From Desulfohalobium retbaense DSM 5692 (GTDB taxonomy: Bacteria > Desulfobacterota > Desulfovibrionia > Desulfovibrionales > Desulfohalobiaceae): DNA of 64,000 nt. A model generated the notes under the pieces. The model did not search any database. It was given only the letters and a program-made list of their open reading frames with translations, and was not told the origin of the DNA. The first letter of the stretch is position 1. Every line of letters begins with the position of its first letter. Position numbers and translations under genes: made by a program. The DNA is taken from NCBI RefSeq assembly GCF_000024325.1, contig NC_013223.1:744001-808000 (forward strand), given 5' to 3'. Positions 25,832 to 32,722 of this stretch are shown piece by piece.

Positions 25832-26631
25832 GGCAGGAGCCGATCAAAACAGACTTTCGCGACGCTGAGATGTTGGCCCGGGTGGCCAAGATGGATCCCA
25901 AACTCTTGCGCCCCATTGAGCACCGAAGCGCAGATGCACAAGCCAGGCTGGCCATCCTGCAAGCCCGTGATGCGCTGGTAAAAAGCAGGACCTCTCTTAT
26001 CAACCACGTTCGAGGGACCGTAAAATGCGCCGGGGAACGCCTGCCGAAATGCAGCGCCGCCAGCTTCCACAAAAAAGCACCGGAGCATATCCCCAGTGAA
26101 CTCAAAGCAGCCCTGCTGCCGTTGATAGAACAAATTGCCAATTTCACTGAAGGGATAAAAAAATACGAGCACGAAGTGACACACCTCAGCCGCACCCACT
26201 ACCCTGAGACAGAAGTGTTGCGACAAGTCCCCGGCGTTGGGCCGATCACAGCCTTGGCGTTCGTTTTGACGCTCGAAGATAAGGACCGTTTCACCAAGAG
26301 CCGAGATGTAGGGCCATTTCTAGGCTTGGTTCCCAAAAGGGACCAATCCGGGGATACCGACAAGCAGCTACGCATCACGAAATGCGGTAACTCCCAGTTG
26401 CGCACCTTGCTGGTCAATGTCGCTCACTACGTCCTGGGCCCATTTGGGGCTGATAGTGAGCTGCGACGATTCGGGCAGCGCATTGCCGCGAGAGGGGGCA
26501 CGATCGCCAAGAAACGGGCTGTGGTAGCTGTGGCGCGCAAACTGGCGGTTTTGCTCCACCGACTGTGGGTGACGGGGGAGGAGTATCACCCCTTTTATTG
26601 CCACAAGGATTCCACCGTCGAAGCTGCATAA
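25832..26631 (+). pseudogene. IS110-family transposase, C-terminal part (with second 19-bp repeat)
   Basis: After the second copy of the 19-bp repeat (25832-25850) the frame continues TDFRDAEMLARVAKMDPKLL, which supplies the remaining RuvC aspartates, through a helical linker to the transposase_20 domain: LRQVPGVGPITALAFVLTLED and LVPKRDQSGDTDKQLRITKCGNSQLRTLLVNVAHYVL with the catalytic serine region. Joining it to the N-terminal part after clean loss of IS66 and one repeat would give an intact protein of about 355 residues. Confidence 0.87.
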
Positions 26632-26634
26632 CGC

Positions 26635-26919
26635 TTCACCACGTAGAAATAAATTTTCCAGGGGGCCCAGCAACGGCCTCGTGGTCAACCACCGCTAGCA
26701 CCAAATAAAGTCCCATTCGGAAGACTGCGGCAAATTCCTAGGCCTCTTTGCTTGCCGGCAAAACCACACAAGGCCGCAATTGAGGTGGCAGCTTCCACCA
26801 AGCGAATAGTACTGAGACACCGGATCAAATGGCAACGATCCTCGAAGAGTGCGTATGGAAGTGCGACTTGCTTGGGACTATAGGGCAATACGGTGGTCCG
26901 CCACGTCGGACGTTGACAT
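26635..26919 (+). ncRNA. Candidate bridge-RNA region of the IS110 element
   Basis: About 285 bases without an ORF lie between the transposase stop and the right inverted repeat. In the IS1111 group the long non-coding end is on the transposase 3' side and is the expected place of the bridge RNA that pairs with donor and target. I have not folded it; the call is from position. Confidence 0.35.
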
Positions 26920-26930
26920 GCCTTCTCATG

Positions 26931-27030
26931 GAAGGAATTGAGGTATTGAAGATTTTAGAAATTGAGGGATTGAAAGATTGAGGAGTTGAAGAATTAAAGA
27001 GCTGAAGAATTGAAAGGTTGAAGAAGTAAA
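26931..27030 (+). repeat. 8-bp-phased purine-rich array A3, main part (left boundary of unit 2)
   Basis: Twelve units in strict 8-base phase, for example TGAGGGAT TGAAAGAT TGAGGAGT TGAAGAAT. With 22946-22982 it formed one array before the IS110 insertion. It ends about 40 bases before the four-helix-bundle gene. Confidence 0.9.
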
Positions 27031-27072
27031 ATGTTTTTGGATATGGGTTTACGAAGGAACTAAGGGTCAAAT

Positions 27073-27339
27073 ATGCGGTATCATCAGTTTGAAGAGCTGC
27101 CATGTTGGCCAGAAGCACGGAGTTTGTGTCAGGCAGTGAGTGATATCGTGTATACAACAAAGTTGCGAGAAGATTTTAGTCTAAAGGATCAGATCAGACG
27201 GTCGTCAGGATATGTCATGGATAATATTGCCGAAGGGTTTGATGACGGATCAGCCAAGGAATTTATACGATTTCTGGGTTATGCTCAACGCTCTTGTGGC
27301 GAAGTTCAATCGCAGCTCTACCGGGCCTATGATTTTTCA
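27073..27339 (+). pseudogene. Four-helix-bundle (S23 / Avd-like) protein, N-terminal part, split by ISL3
   Basis: The frame encodes FEELPCWPEARSLCQAVSDIVY, LKDQIRRSSGYVMDNIAEGFD and GSAKEFIRFLGYAQRSCGEVQSQLYRAYDF, the signature of the small four-helix-bundle family known from 23S rRNA intervening sequences and related to the Avd protein of diversity-generating retroelements. These proteins are basic pentamers or bundles that bind nucleic acid; the function of stand-alone copies is not known. At TCA the reading is interrupted by an ISL3 element; the C-terminal part is at 28721-28825. The gene lies inside a unit bounded by inverted 8-bp arrays. Confidence 0.87.
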
Positions 27340-28712
27340 GGTTCCTCACACAAATCTGTGCCTGACTTGAGGCCAAAAACTTGAAAAGCATGAGCCCTCT
27401 CGGGTAGTTAGGTAGTTACCACACAAACCTATCACCCAGGAGGAACTCATGCTCGTGTCCCAGTTAACCAAATTGACGCTGGATATTCAAGGATTTCGTG
27501 TCGGTCGGGTTCAGGGTGATACGAGCGGGATCACCGTAGATATAGCCCCAGACCGGCGTCATCTGCTCTTTTGCAGCCGCTGCGGTGGCGCTGCCAAGTA
27601 TCGGGATACCCTTACAATTCGCTATTTTCGCCATGTCCCTCTTTGGGGGATCCCTGTATGGCTCCGGTACAGCCCCCGCAGAGTTCGGTGCGGACATTGC
27701 GGCGTCAAGGTGGAGTATTTCCCCTGGAGCACTGGCAAACATCGGTTCACAACGGCTTTTGCCCACTTCCTGGCTTCGTGGGCCCGGTTACTGCCCTGGA
27801 AACATGTAGCACAGCTTTTTGGTTGCTCCTGGGGTACCGTGGCCGCTGCTGTTGACCAGATTGTCGAGTATGGTCTGGCCCATCAAGATCTCTCGAATCT
27901 GACGCACATTGGGATTGACGAAATCTCCCGAGAAAAGGGCCAAGTATACCTAACCAATGTCTACGACCTGAATACCTCCAGACTCGTATGGAGCGGGGAA
28001 AAACGGACAAAGGCAACAATCACCAACTTCTTCACTTCGCTAGGTCCTAGCAAGACCGATAAGCTTGAAGGGGTCTGTTGCGACATGTGGGAGCCGTATA
28101 CCCAGGTCGTTCAAGACAAGGCCCCGAAAGCGACGATGGTCTTCGACAAATTCCACATTGTCCGGCATCTCAATGAAGCCGTTGACCAGGTCCGTAGAGA
28201 CGAGATCCGGGAAAAGGGCCAAAAGCACAAGGATCTGGTTAAAGACACCCGATATATCTGGCTCAAGAACCCGTGGAACCTGACTGACAAGCAGGCATCT
28301 CGGTTGAGTGCACTGGAAAAACTCAATCTCAAAATCAACAGGGCGTATTTACTCAAGGAATCATTTCGCCAGTTCTGGTCGTATGAGTGCAGGACTTCAG
28401 CCAAAGATTTCCTCGACAAGTGGTTCTGGTGGGCGACGCATTCCAGGCTGAAGCCAATGCGAAATTTTGCTTGGATGCTGCGCCGCAAAGAAGAAAATAT
28501 TCTCAGTTATTTCGATATGCCCATCAGCAATGGCTCGGTGGAAGGCCTCAACAATAAGGCTAAAGTCATTAGTCACAGAGCATACGGGTTCAGGTCGGCC
28601 AAGAACTACATCCGGAATCTGTACCATTGCATGGGCGGGCTACCTGAACCCCAAATTATGCACAGATTTGTGTGAGGAACCCCAAATTATGCACAGATTT
28701 GTGTGAGGAACC
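27340..28712 (+). mobile_element. ISL3-family insertion sequence
   Basis: Perfect 22-bp inverted repeats start GGTTCCTCACACAAATCTG at both ends. An eight-base target duplication ATTTTTCA is present at 27332-27339 and 28713-28720, the length expected for ISL3. The right end is doubled: the last 31-32 bases occur twice in tandem (28650-28681 and 28681-28712). Confidence 0.93.
27449..28675 (+). CDS. ISL3-family transposase
   Basis: The 408-residue protein has the N-terminal zinc-binding part (CSRCGGAAKY and VRCGHCGVKVEYFPW), a helix-turn-helix region (FGCSWGTVAAAVDQIVEYGL) and the DDE_Tnp_ISL3 core with IGIDEISREKGQVYLTNVYDL, GVCCDMWEPYTQVVQDKAP, FDKFHIVRHLNEAVDQVRR and the closing SNGSVEGLNNKAKVISHRAYGFR with the glutamate. 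It starts at ATG 27449 behind AGGAGG and ends inside the inner copy of the right inverted repeat. Confidence 0.93.
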   Translation: MLVSQLTKLTLDIQGFRVGRVQGDTSGITVDIAPDRRHLLFCSRCGGAAKYRDTLTIRYFRHVPLWGIPVWLRYSPRRVRCGHCGVKVEYFPWSTGKHRFTTAFAHFLASWARLLPWKHVAQLFGCSWGTVAAAVDQIVEYGLAHQDLSNLTHIGIDEISREKGQVYLTNVYDLNTSRLVWSGEKRTKATITNFFTSLGPSKTDKLEGVCCDMWEPYTQVVQDKAPKATMVFDKFHIVRHLNEAVDQVRRDEIREKGQKHKDLVKDTRYIWLKNPWNLTDKQASRLSALEKLNLKINRAYLLKESFRQFWSYECRTSAKDFLDKWFWWATHSRLKPMRNFAWMLRRKEENILSYFDMPISNGSVEGLNNKAKVISHRAYGFRSAKNYIRNLYHCMGGLPEPQIMHRFV

Positions 28713-28720
28713 ATTTTTCA

Positions 28721-28825
28721 TATATAGATGTTGAGCAAGTCAATGCTATCTATGGGCTGGCAGCATTATGCCGAAAGCAGATCAAAGGTTTGCGAAGGTA
28801 TTTGCGCAACTGCGATTATATATAA
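28721..28825 (+). pseudogene. Four-helix-bundle protein, C-terminal part
   Basis: Directly after the target duplication the frame continues YIDVEQVNAIYGLAALCRKQIKGLRRYLRNCDYI and stops at 28823-28825. Joined to 27073-27339 with one copy of the duplication it gives a normal-length protein of about 124 residues, so ISL3 is the only damage. Confidence 0.87.
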
Positions 28826-28913
28826 TTTTAAAGGTTTTTCAGTAACATTTTTTACTATTCAAGATTGAAATTTTTTTGTTTTCTTTGATTTTACAAATTC
28901 CCAGTTCTTGAAT

Positions 28914-28961
28914 GCAATAATTCTTCAATCCCTCAATTTCCAAATTCCCCAATCCCCCAAT
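28914..28961 (-). repeat. 8-bp-phased pyrimidine-rich array A4 (right boundary of unit 2)
   Basis: Six units: GCAATAAT TCTTCAAT CCCTCAAT TTCCAAAT TCCCCAAT CCCCCAAT. Its last base is the last base of the stop codon of the minus-strand gene 28961-29482. Confidence 0.88.
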
Positions 28962-29482
28962 TACATTCCACATATCCCTGAATCGAGCGCTTCGCTAGCG
29001 TCCATGAGCCCTTCCAGGCCGAAGGCCTGTTCTCTGACGGTCTGCAGGGAGCGATCCGGATGTTGAGGCCTGACTTTGACGGAGAGGACGAACCCCCGCA
29101 GCATTTCTTCAACCAGCGGTTGGGGTAAAATACAGCCGTTGGTTACGTTGGAGGCGGTAGTAGTGCGTGCGGGGTTGGTGTCGACCTGACACGTGATAGT
29201 CAAGTCCACCGGCTCCAGGGCAAACGCGCCCCATAGCAAGGGTTGGCCTTGCTCATTGATGCTCAGCTCCATCTTGTGCGGATCGTCGTAGGATTGTTTG
29301 AGGTAGCAGTCGGAGCGGCCGGGTTCTTTGATCACCAGCCAGTCCTTGTATTTGGCCACAGCGTGGTCCTGCTCCCAGTCAGACCATTGCTGGGCCGCCA
29401 GCGGTGCGGCTAGAACCAGAAAGAGGAGGCCAATACAGCCCCAGCGCAAGATCGGGGAATGGAGTTCGGTTTGATTGGTCAT
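28961..29482 (-). CDS. Secreted protein of unknown function
   Basis: The 173-residue protein starts with a short polar stretch and a signal peptide (LRWGCIGLLFLVLAAPLAAQ, cleavage probably after AAQ near residue 32). The mature part begins WSDWEQDHAVAKYKDWLVIKEPGRSDCYLKQSYDD and contains three cysteines (SDCYL, TCQVD, GCILP). It resembles invasion-associated-locus-B-like proteins in style (WLVI...DCYLKQ...MELSI) but the match is too weak for a name. Export to the periplasm is the firm part of the call. Its leader is formed by array A5 and there is only a weak ribosome-binding site. Confidence 0.65.
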   Translation of the reverse strand: MTNQTELHSPILRWGCIGLLFLVLAAPLAAQQWSDWEQDHAVAKYKDWLVIKEPGRSDCYLKQSYDDPHKMELSINEQGQPLLWGAFALEPVDLTITCQVDTNPARTTTASNVTNGCILPQPLVEEMLRGFVLSVKVRPQHPDRSLQTVREQAFGLEGLMDASEALDSGICGM

Positions 29483-29493
29483 GGTTCTTTAAT

Positions 29494-29597
29494 TAAGAAT
29501 TTAGGGATTTATTGATTGAGGGATTGAAGGATAAAGAAATTGAAAGCTGAAAAATTCAATAATTTAGGAATTAAAGAATTGCAGAAATTTAAAGAGG
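29494..29597 (+). repeat. 8-bp-phased purine-rich array A5 (left boundary of unit 3)
   Basis: Thirteen units, for example TAAGAATT TAGGGATT TATTGATT GAGGGATT GAAGGATA. It starts 12 bases upstream of the minus-strand start codon at 29482. Unit 3 (29494-29800) has a core of about 160 bases in which I see no gene or hairpin. Confidence 0.88.
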
Positions 29598-29760
29598 TGA
29601 AAAGGGCATTACGATCCATGAATTTGCTTTTGGGATGTAGCTTGTTACACAATTTTTGTTTGTAGCCATGAAGTTAAACTTACGATAAAAATGCTTGTGG
29701 GCTTGATGTGGCATGTTTATCATTTATAGATTGTATCTCTTGACTTTTTCTTAGGTCTTT

Positions 29761-29800
29761 GAATTCCTCAATTCCTCAATTTTGCAATCTTTCAATCACT
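29761..29800 (-). repeat. 8-bp-phased pyrimidine-rich array A6 (right boundary of unit 3)
   Basis: Five units: GAATTCCT CAATTCCT CAATTTTG CAATCTTT CAATCACT. The stop codon of the FlhB-like gene (complement of TCA, 29796-29798) is inside the last unit. Confidence 0.87.
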
Positions 29801-30065
29801 CTTGCCTCCCATTCAACCGGTAGACGAAGGCCAGGATTTCGGCCACGGCTTGGTACAGGTCTTCCGGGATTTCGTCGCCGACAGGGACCTGGGCCAGGAC
29901 TTCCAGCAGGTCCGGGTCTTCACGCAAGGGAACGTCGGCCTCCTCGGCTGTGGCGAGGATGCGTTCAGCAAGGCGACCCTGACCGCTGGCCACAACCCGT
30001 GGAGCATCGTCTTTACTGCGTTCGTATTTGAGGGCAACTGCGCCTTTGCGTTTGTCTTGGGTCAT
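29796..30065 (-). CDS. FlhB C-terminal-domain homologue (YlqH/FlhX-like export switch protein)
   Basis: The 89-residue protein corresponds to the cytoplasmic domain of FlhB/EscU without the membrane part: KRKGAVALKYERSKDDAPRVVASGQGRLAERILATAEEADVPLREDPDLLEVLAQVPVGDEIPEDLYQAVAEILAFVYRL. The autocleavage motif NPTH of real FlhB is absent (the segment starts after it), so it cannot be cleaved but can replace or assist the C-terminal half. Such small proteins often pair with FliK-like proteins. The start codon is preceded directly by array A7 and has no ribosome-binding site. Confidence 0.85.
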   Translation of the reverse strand: MTQDKRKGAVALKYERSKDDAPRVVASGQGRLAERILATAEEADVPLREDPDLLEVLAQVPVGDEIPEDLYQAVAEILAFVYRLNGRQE

Positions 30066-30068
30066 AGT

Positions 30069-30156
30069 TGGATTGAGAAATTGAGGGATTAAGGGATTGT
30101 AAGAATTAGAAAATTAGGAATTTAGCAATTGAAGAGTTGAAAGATTAAAGAATGAG
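30069..30156 (+). repeat. 8-bp-phased purine-rich array A7 (left boundary of unit 4)
   Basis: Eleven units, for example TGGATTGA GAAATTGA GGGATTAA GGGATTGT. It begins four bases upstream of the FlhB-like start codon (minus strand). Confidence 0.88.
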
Positions 30157-30472
30157 ATGCATCTATTATGCAAACCAGGCAGGCGCCTGGCAATCCGAAG
30201 ACAGAAGACAATAAATACACATCGTGTATATTCCTGTCGGAGTGGATATCAGTGCAATGCAAATACTGAAAATCAGTGTCGGCTTCAGCTTCGCTGGAGC
30301 CGACCTACGCAATAAACTACGCTTTTTTGATTTTCAAAATCGATTTCGATCCCGATAGCTATTTCAATTTCGATGTAAATTTGGATGATGGACTTAGTTC
30401 TTCTGTATTACTTAAAACTTAACACCTAAAACCTAACACTTTTTTTATCTTATTCAAAAGATGTATTTTTTT
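30157..30472 (+). repeat. Non-coding core of unit 4 with strong hairpin
   Basis: Matches the reverse complement of 18582-18909 along its length. The hairpin at 30278-30304 has 12-base arms around TTC (GTCGGCTTCAGC / GCTGGAGCCGAC), with a CAGGCGCCTG palindrome 75 bases before it and AACTTAACACCTAAAACC and CTTATTCAAAAGATGTATTT after it. No ORF. Confidence 0.87.
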
Positions 30473-30531
30473 CATTCTTGAATTCTTGAATTTTCTAATT
30501 CCTCAATCCTTCAATTCTTCAATCCCTCAAT
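30473..30531 (-). repeat. 8-bp-phased pyrimidine-rich array A8 (right boundary of unit 4)
   Basis: Seven to eight units: CATTCTTG AATTCTTG AATTTTCT AATTCCTC AATCCTTC AATTCTTC AATCCCTC. Confidence 0.9.
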
Positions 30532-30539
30532 TCAAAAGA

Positions 30540-30627
30540 CCGATCCTGATAGCGATCCCGATCCCGATTTGGAAATGCAGTTTCGCCTTTGCTCTTCCTT
30601 AAAACTTAACACCTAAAACCTAACACT
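30540..30627 (+). repeat. Partial third copy of the unit core
   Basis: GATAGCGATCCCGATCCCGA and AAAACTTAACACCTAAAACC repeat the second half of the cores at 18582 and 30157 without the hairpin. It ends about 17 bases from the CheC-like stop codon. Confidence 0.8.
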
Positions 30628-30643
30628 CTCTTCTTCCAGATAA

Positions 30644-32722
30644 TCAAGCCAACATATGCTGCTTCGCCTTGGCCTCGACGGTTTCCTTGTCCGTCGGGGT
30701 GACGATGATATCCTTGGCGCCATAGCTGACGGCTTTGATGACCATGGACCGGTCCCATTTGGGCGCGGCGACGATGATAGGGCAGCGTCCTTTGAGCAAA
30801 GAACGGATCTTGATCAGACTGGCCAAACTGTTTTCGTCAATATTCTTCATGACCAAAAAGACTCCGAGAATGTCGTAGGCGCGAAATTTTTCACGAAGAT
30901 TGTCGCGGAGTTTGGCTTGGCAGATCTCCACATTCTGTTCGCCGAGGAATTCGTTGATGGCCGCAAATTGCTTGGCGTCATCGGCGAGAACGGCGATGGC
31001 GGGATTGCCAGTATCCTCGCCAGCGATTTGGATGGTAGCGAAGCCGGGACCGCCGGAGGAGTCCTCTGTAGCCGTGACCGGCTTTTCTTTGAGTTCCTTG
31101 GCGTTTTGTTTGGTGATCCCCAACAGCTTGGGGGGAAAAAAGAGGTGGAACTCCTGCAATGGACGGCTGCCGAGGCGCATGGAGTAGGTGGCCAGGAAAT
31201 AGTCCCCGTCCGGGAAGGGCTCTTCAGCGGTGACGTCGACCTTGGTCGGAGCGACCGTGGTCATTCGGTCTTTTTTGAGCCGCAGATTCTTGGGGAAGTA
31301 GTCACCGAAGGCCGCGGAATAGGCACCAGCAAAAATATTAATGACTTCGCCAAAGGCGTCGGATTCGTCCTCGCGGAAGTGGCCGTTGCGGATCTTGCGG
31401 TTGATCTCCTCGGTGGGAAGCATGATCAGCGTCGCGCCGAGGAAGATGGCGTCGTCCAGAGCCACGGCGGTAAAGGCCTCGCCGTAGGTGTCGCCGGAAA
31501 TGGCCATATTGGTGACGACGATCTTGCCTTGAAATCGCTTCAGCAGTTCGCGCTTGGTTATGACCCGCCCGACGTAGTCGTAGAGCTCCAGCGGTTCACC
31601 GAAAAAAGCCTTGAGCTCCTCGTCGATATGGTACGATGCCTGAAGCAGGGTGGTGTGCACGGCGTGCATGTCCACGGCCTGATCCTCAGGGACGTCATCT
31701 TCCTCCTCTTGAGCCGCTTTCTCTTTATCGTCGGCCTTCTTGTCCTCATCGGCTTCTGATCCGTTGCCATCGTCTTCGAAGTGCTGAGGATCGACATCAT
31801 TGTCGTCATCGCCGATGAGCGCGGCCATTTCCTCCGGCCTCAAAACGCCGCTGTGGGAATCGCTATCATCGTTTTCCCCAGCTTCGAGATCGCCTTCCTC
31901 CGTCTTTTCCTCTTCAGATGACGGCGCCAGTGTTTCCTCTGGCTCAGAGGATGCGGAACTCGCTTCGTCCCCCTCCGTCGTTTCTCCCGCTTCGTGTTTT
32001 TCTGCGTTCGCCGCAGTCTCCTGGAGGTCGTCTTGAGAAGGGGATTGCGGCCCTGTGATGGTTTCTTCCTGAGGCTCGTCGTCGAAAGGGGCATCGGCCA
32101 TTTCCTGCATCACAGCGGCGGGAACCAGGATGTGGACATCACCTAGTCGTGTTTCTGCGGCATGGAGAGCAGCGGTGGTCTCCAGGACGCCTTTGTCGCC
32201 GCTTTCTGGAGCAAGATAGGATTGTAGCTGGTCGCTCCTTTCAAAACGGTCCCGGTCGCTGACCACCATATCCGCGATTTCGCCTGTGGCCTCGCTGACC
32301 TGGGCGGCGGCCAGCGAGGCAAGGGAGCTAAGGAGGGACTCAATGGCCTGCCCCCGGGCCTCGTCGAGCTGTCCGCTGGGGTTTTCCGGGGCCTCAGCGC
32401 CAAGAAGGGAGTCGGCAATGGCGATGGCCGTAACCTCGGGAAAGACAACGGTAACGGTTCCGGCGTAGGTCCCTGTCAGTGAGAGTCCAACGACCAAAAG
32501 CGGCGCAGTGGTCACCTCGGCCAGTGCTTCGGTGGCAAGAGTCCGAGTGTCGCCGACATCGATGGTGACATCCTGGCCTATGGAGGAGGATACCGTTTCT
32601 GCCAACGTGTCGGCCAGGGCGCTCGCTTGCTTTTGCCACCCCTTGGGCTGCAGTGAAGCAAGGGAGGAGGGCGAAGAAGTGCCGGTTTCGGTGGGTTCCT
32701 GTCCGGTTTCGGAGGGTGTCAT
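30644..32722 (-). CDS. CheC/CheX-type protein fused to an acidic linker and a degenerate receiver domain
   Basis: The 692-residue protein has four parts. Residues 30-210 resemble a CheC/FliY domain (GTYAGTVTVVFPEVTAIAIADSLLG) without a clear ExxN site. Residues 212-350 are a very acidic, disordered linker that contains SGVLRPEEMAALIG at 291-304, similar to the CheY-binding start of FliM (LSQxEIDALL). Residues 352-545 form a second CheX-like domain with the phosphatase motif EVIN (E459, N462). Residues 565-690 have a receiver fold (IAVLADDAKQF, IIVAAPKW, AKDIIVTPTD) but lack the phospho-acceptor aspartate after strand 3 and the lysine near the end. It probably removes phosphate from CheY at or near the motor. 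It overlaps cheX by one base in a cheY-cheX operon. Confidence 0.75.
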   Translation of the reverse strand: MTPSETGQEPTETGTSSPSSLASLQPKGWQKQASALADTLAETVSSSIGQDVTIDVGDTRTLATEALAEVTTAPLLVVGLSLTGTYAGTVTVVFPEVTAIAIADSLLGAEAPENPSGQLDEARGQAIESLLSSLASLAAAQVSEATGEIADMVVSDRDRFERSDQLQSYLAPESGDKGVLETTAALHAAETRLGDVHILVPAAVMQEMADAPFDDEPQEETITGPQSPSQDDLQETAANAEKHEAGETTEGDEASSASSEPEETLAPSSEEEKTEEGDLEAGENDDSDSHSGVLRPEEMAALIGDDDNDVDPQHFEDDGNGSEADEDKKADDKEKAAQEEEDDVPEDQAVDMHAVHTTLLQASYHIDEELKAFFGEPLELYDYVGRVITKRELLKRFQGKIVVTNMAISGDTYGEAFTAVALDDAIFLGATLIMLPTEEINRKIRNGHFREDESDAFGEVINIFAGAYSAAFGDYFPKNLRLKKDRMTTVAPTKVDVTAEEPFPDGDYFLATYSMRLGSRPLQEFHLFFPPKLLGITKQNAKELKEKPVTATEDSSGGPGFATIQIAGEDTGNPAIAVLADDAKQFAAINEFLGEQNVEICQAKLRDNLREKFRAYDILGVFLVMKNIDENSLASLIKIRSLLKGRCPIIVAAPKWDRSMVIKAVSYGAKDIIVTPTDKETVEAKAKQHMLA

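Larger units (their letters stand above)
22983..26929 (+). mobile_element. IS110-family element (IS1111 group), split by IS66
   Basis: Ten-base inverted repeats ATGAGAAGGC (22983-22992) and GCCTTCTCAT (26920-26929) mark the ends, consistent with the subterminal repeats of the IS1111 group. The transposase gene is cut in two by an IS66 element; without it the element would be about 1.45 kb. The long non-coding stretch lies at the right end. Confidence 0.75.

Noticed and set aside
26931-28961. Four-helix-bundle gene as part of a diversity-generating retroelement
   Set aside because: The reverse transcriptases in the window are group II intron types far away, and no variable-repeat/template-repeat pair or C-type lectin target is seen.
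18459-30531. The 8-bp arrays considered as CRISPR or tandem VNTR loci
   Set aside because: There are no constant repeats with unique spacers and no cas genes, and units are too degenerate for a simple tandem repeat.
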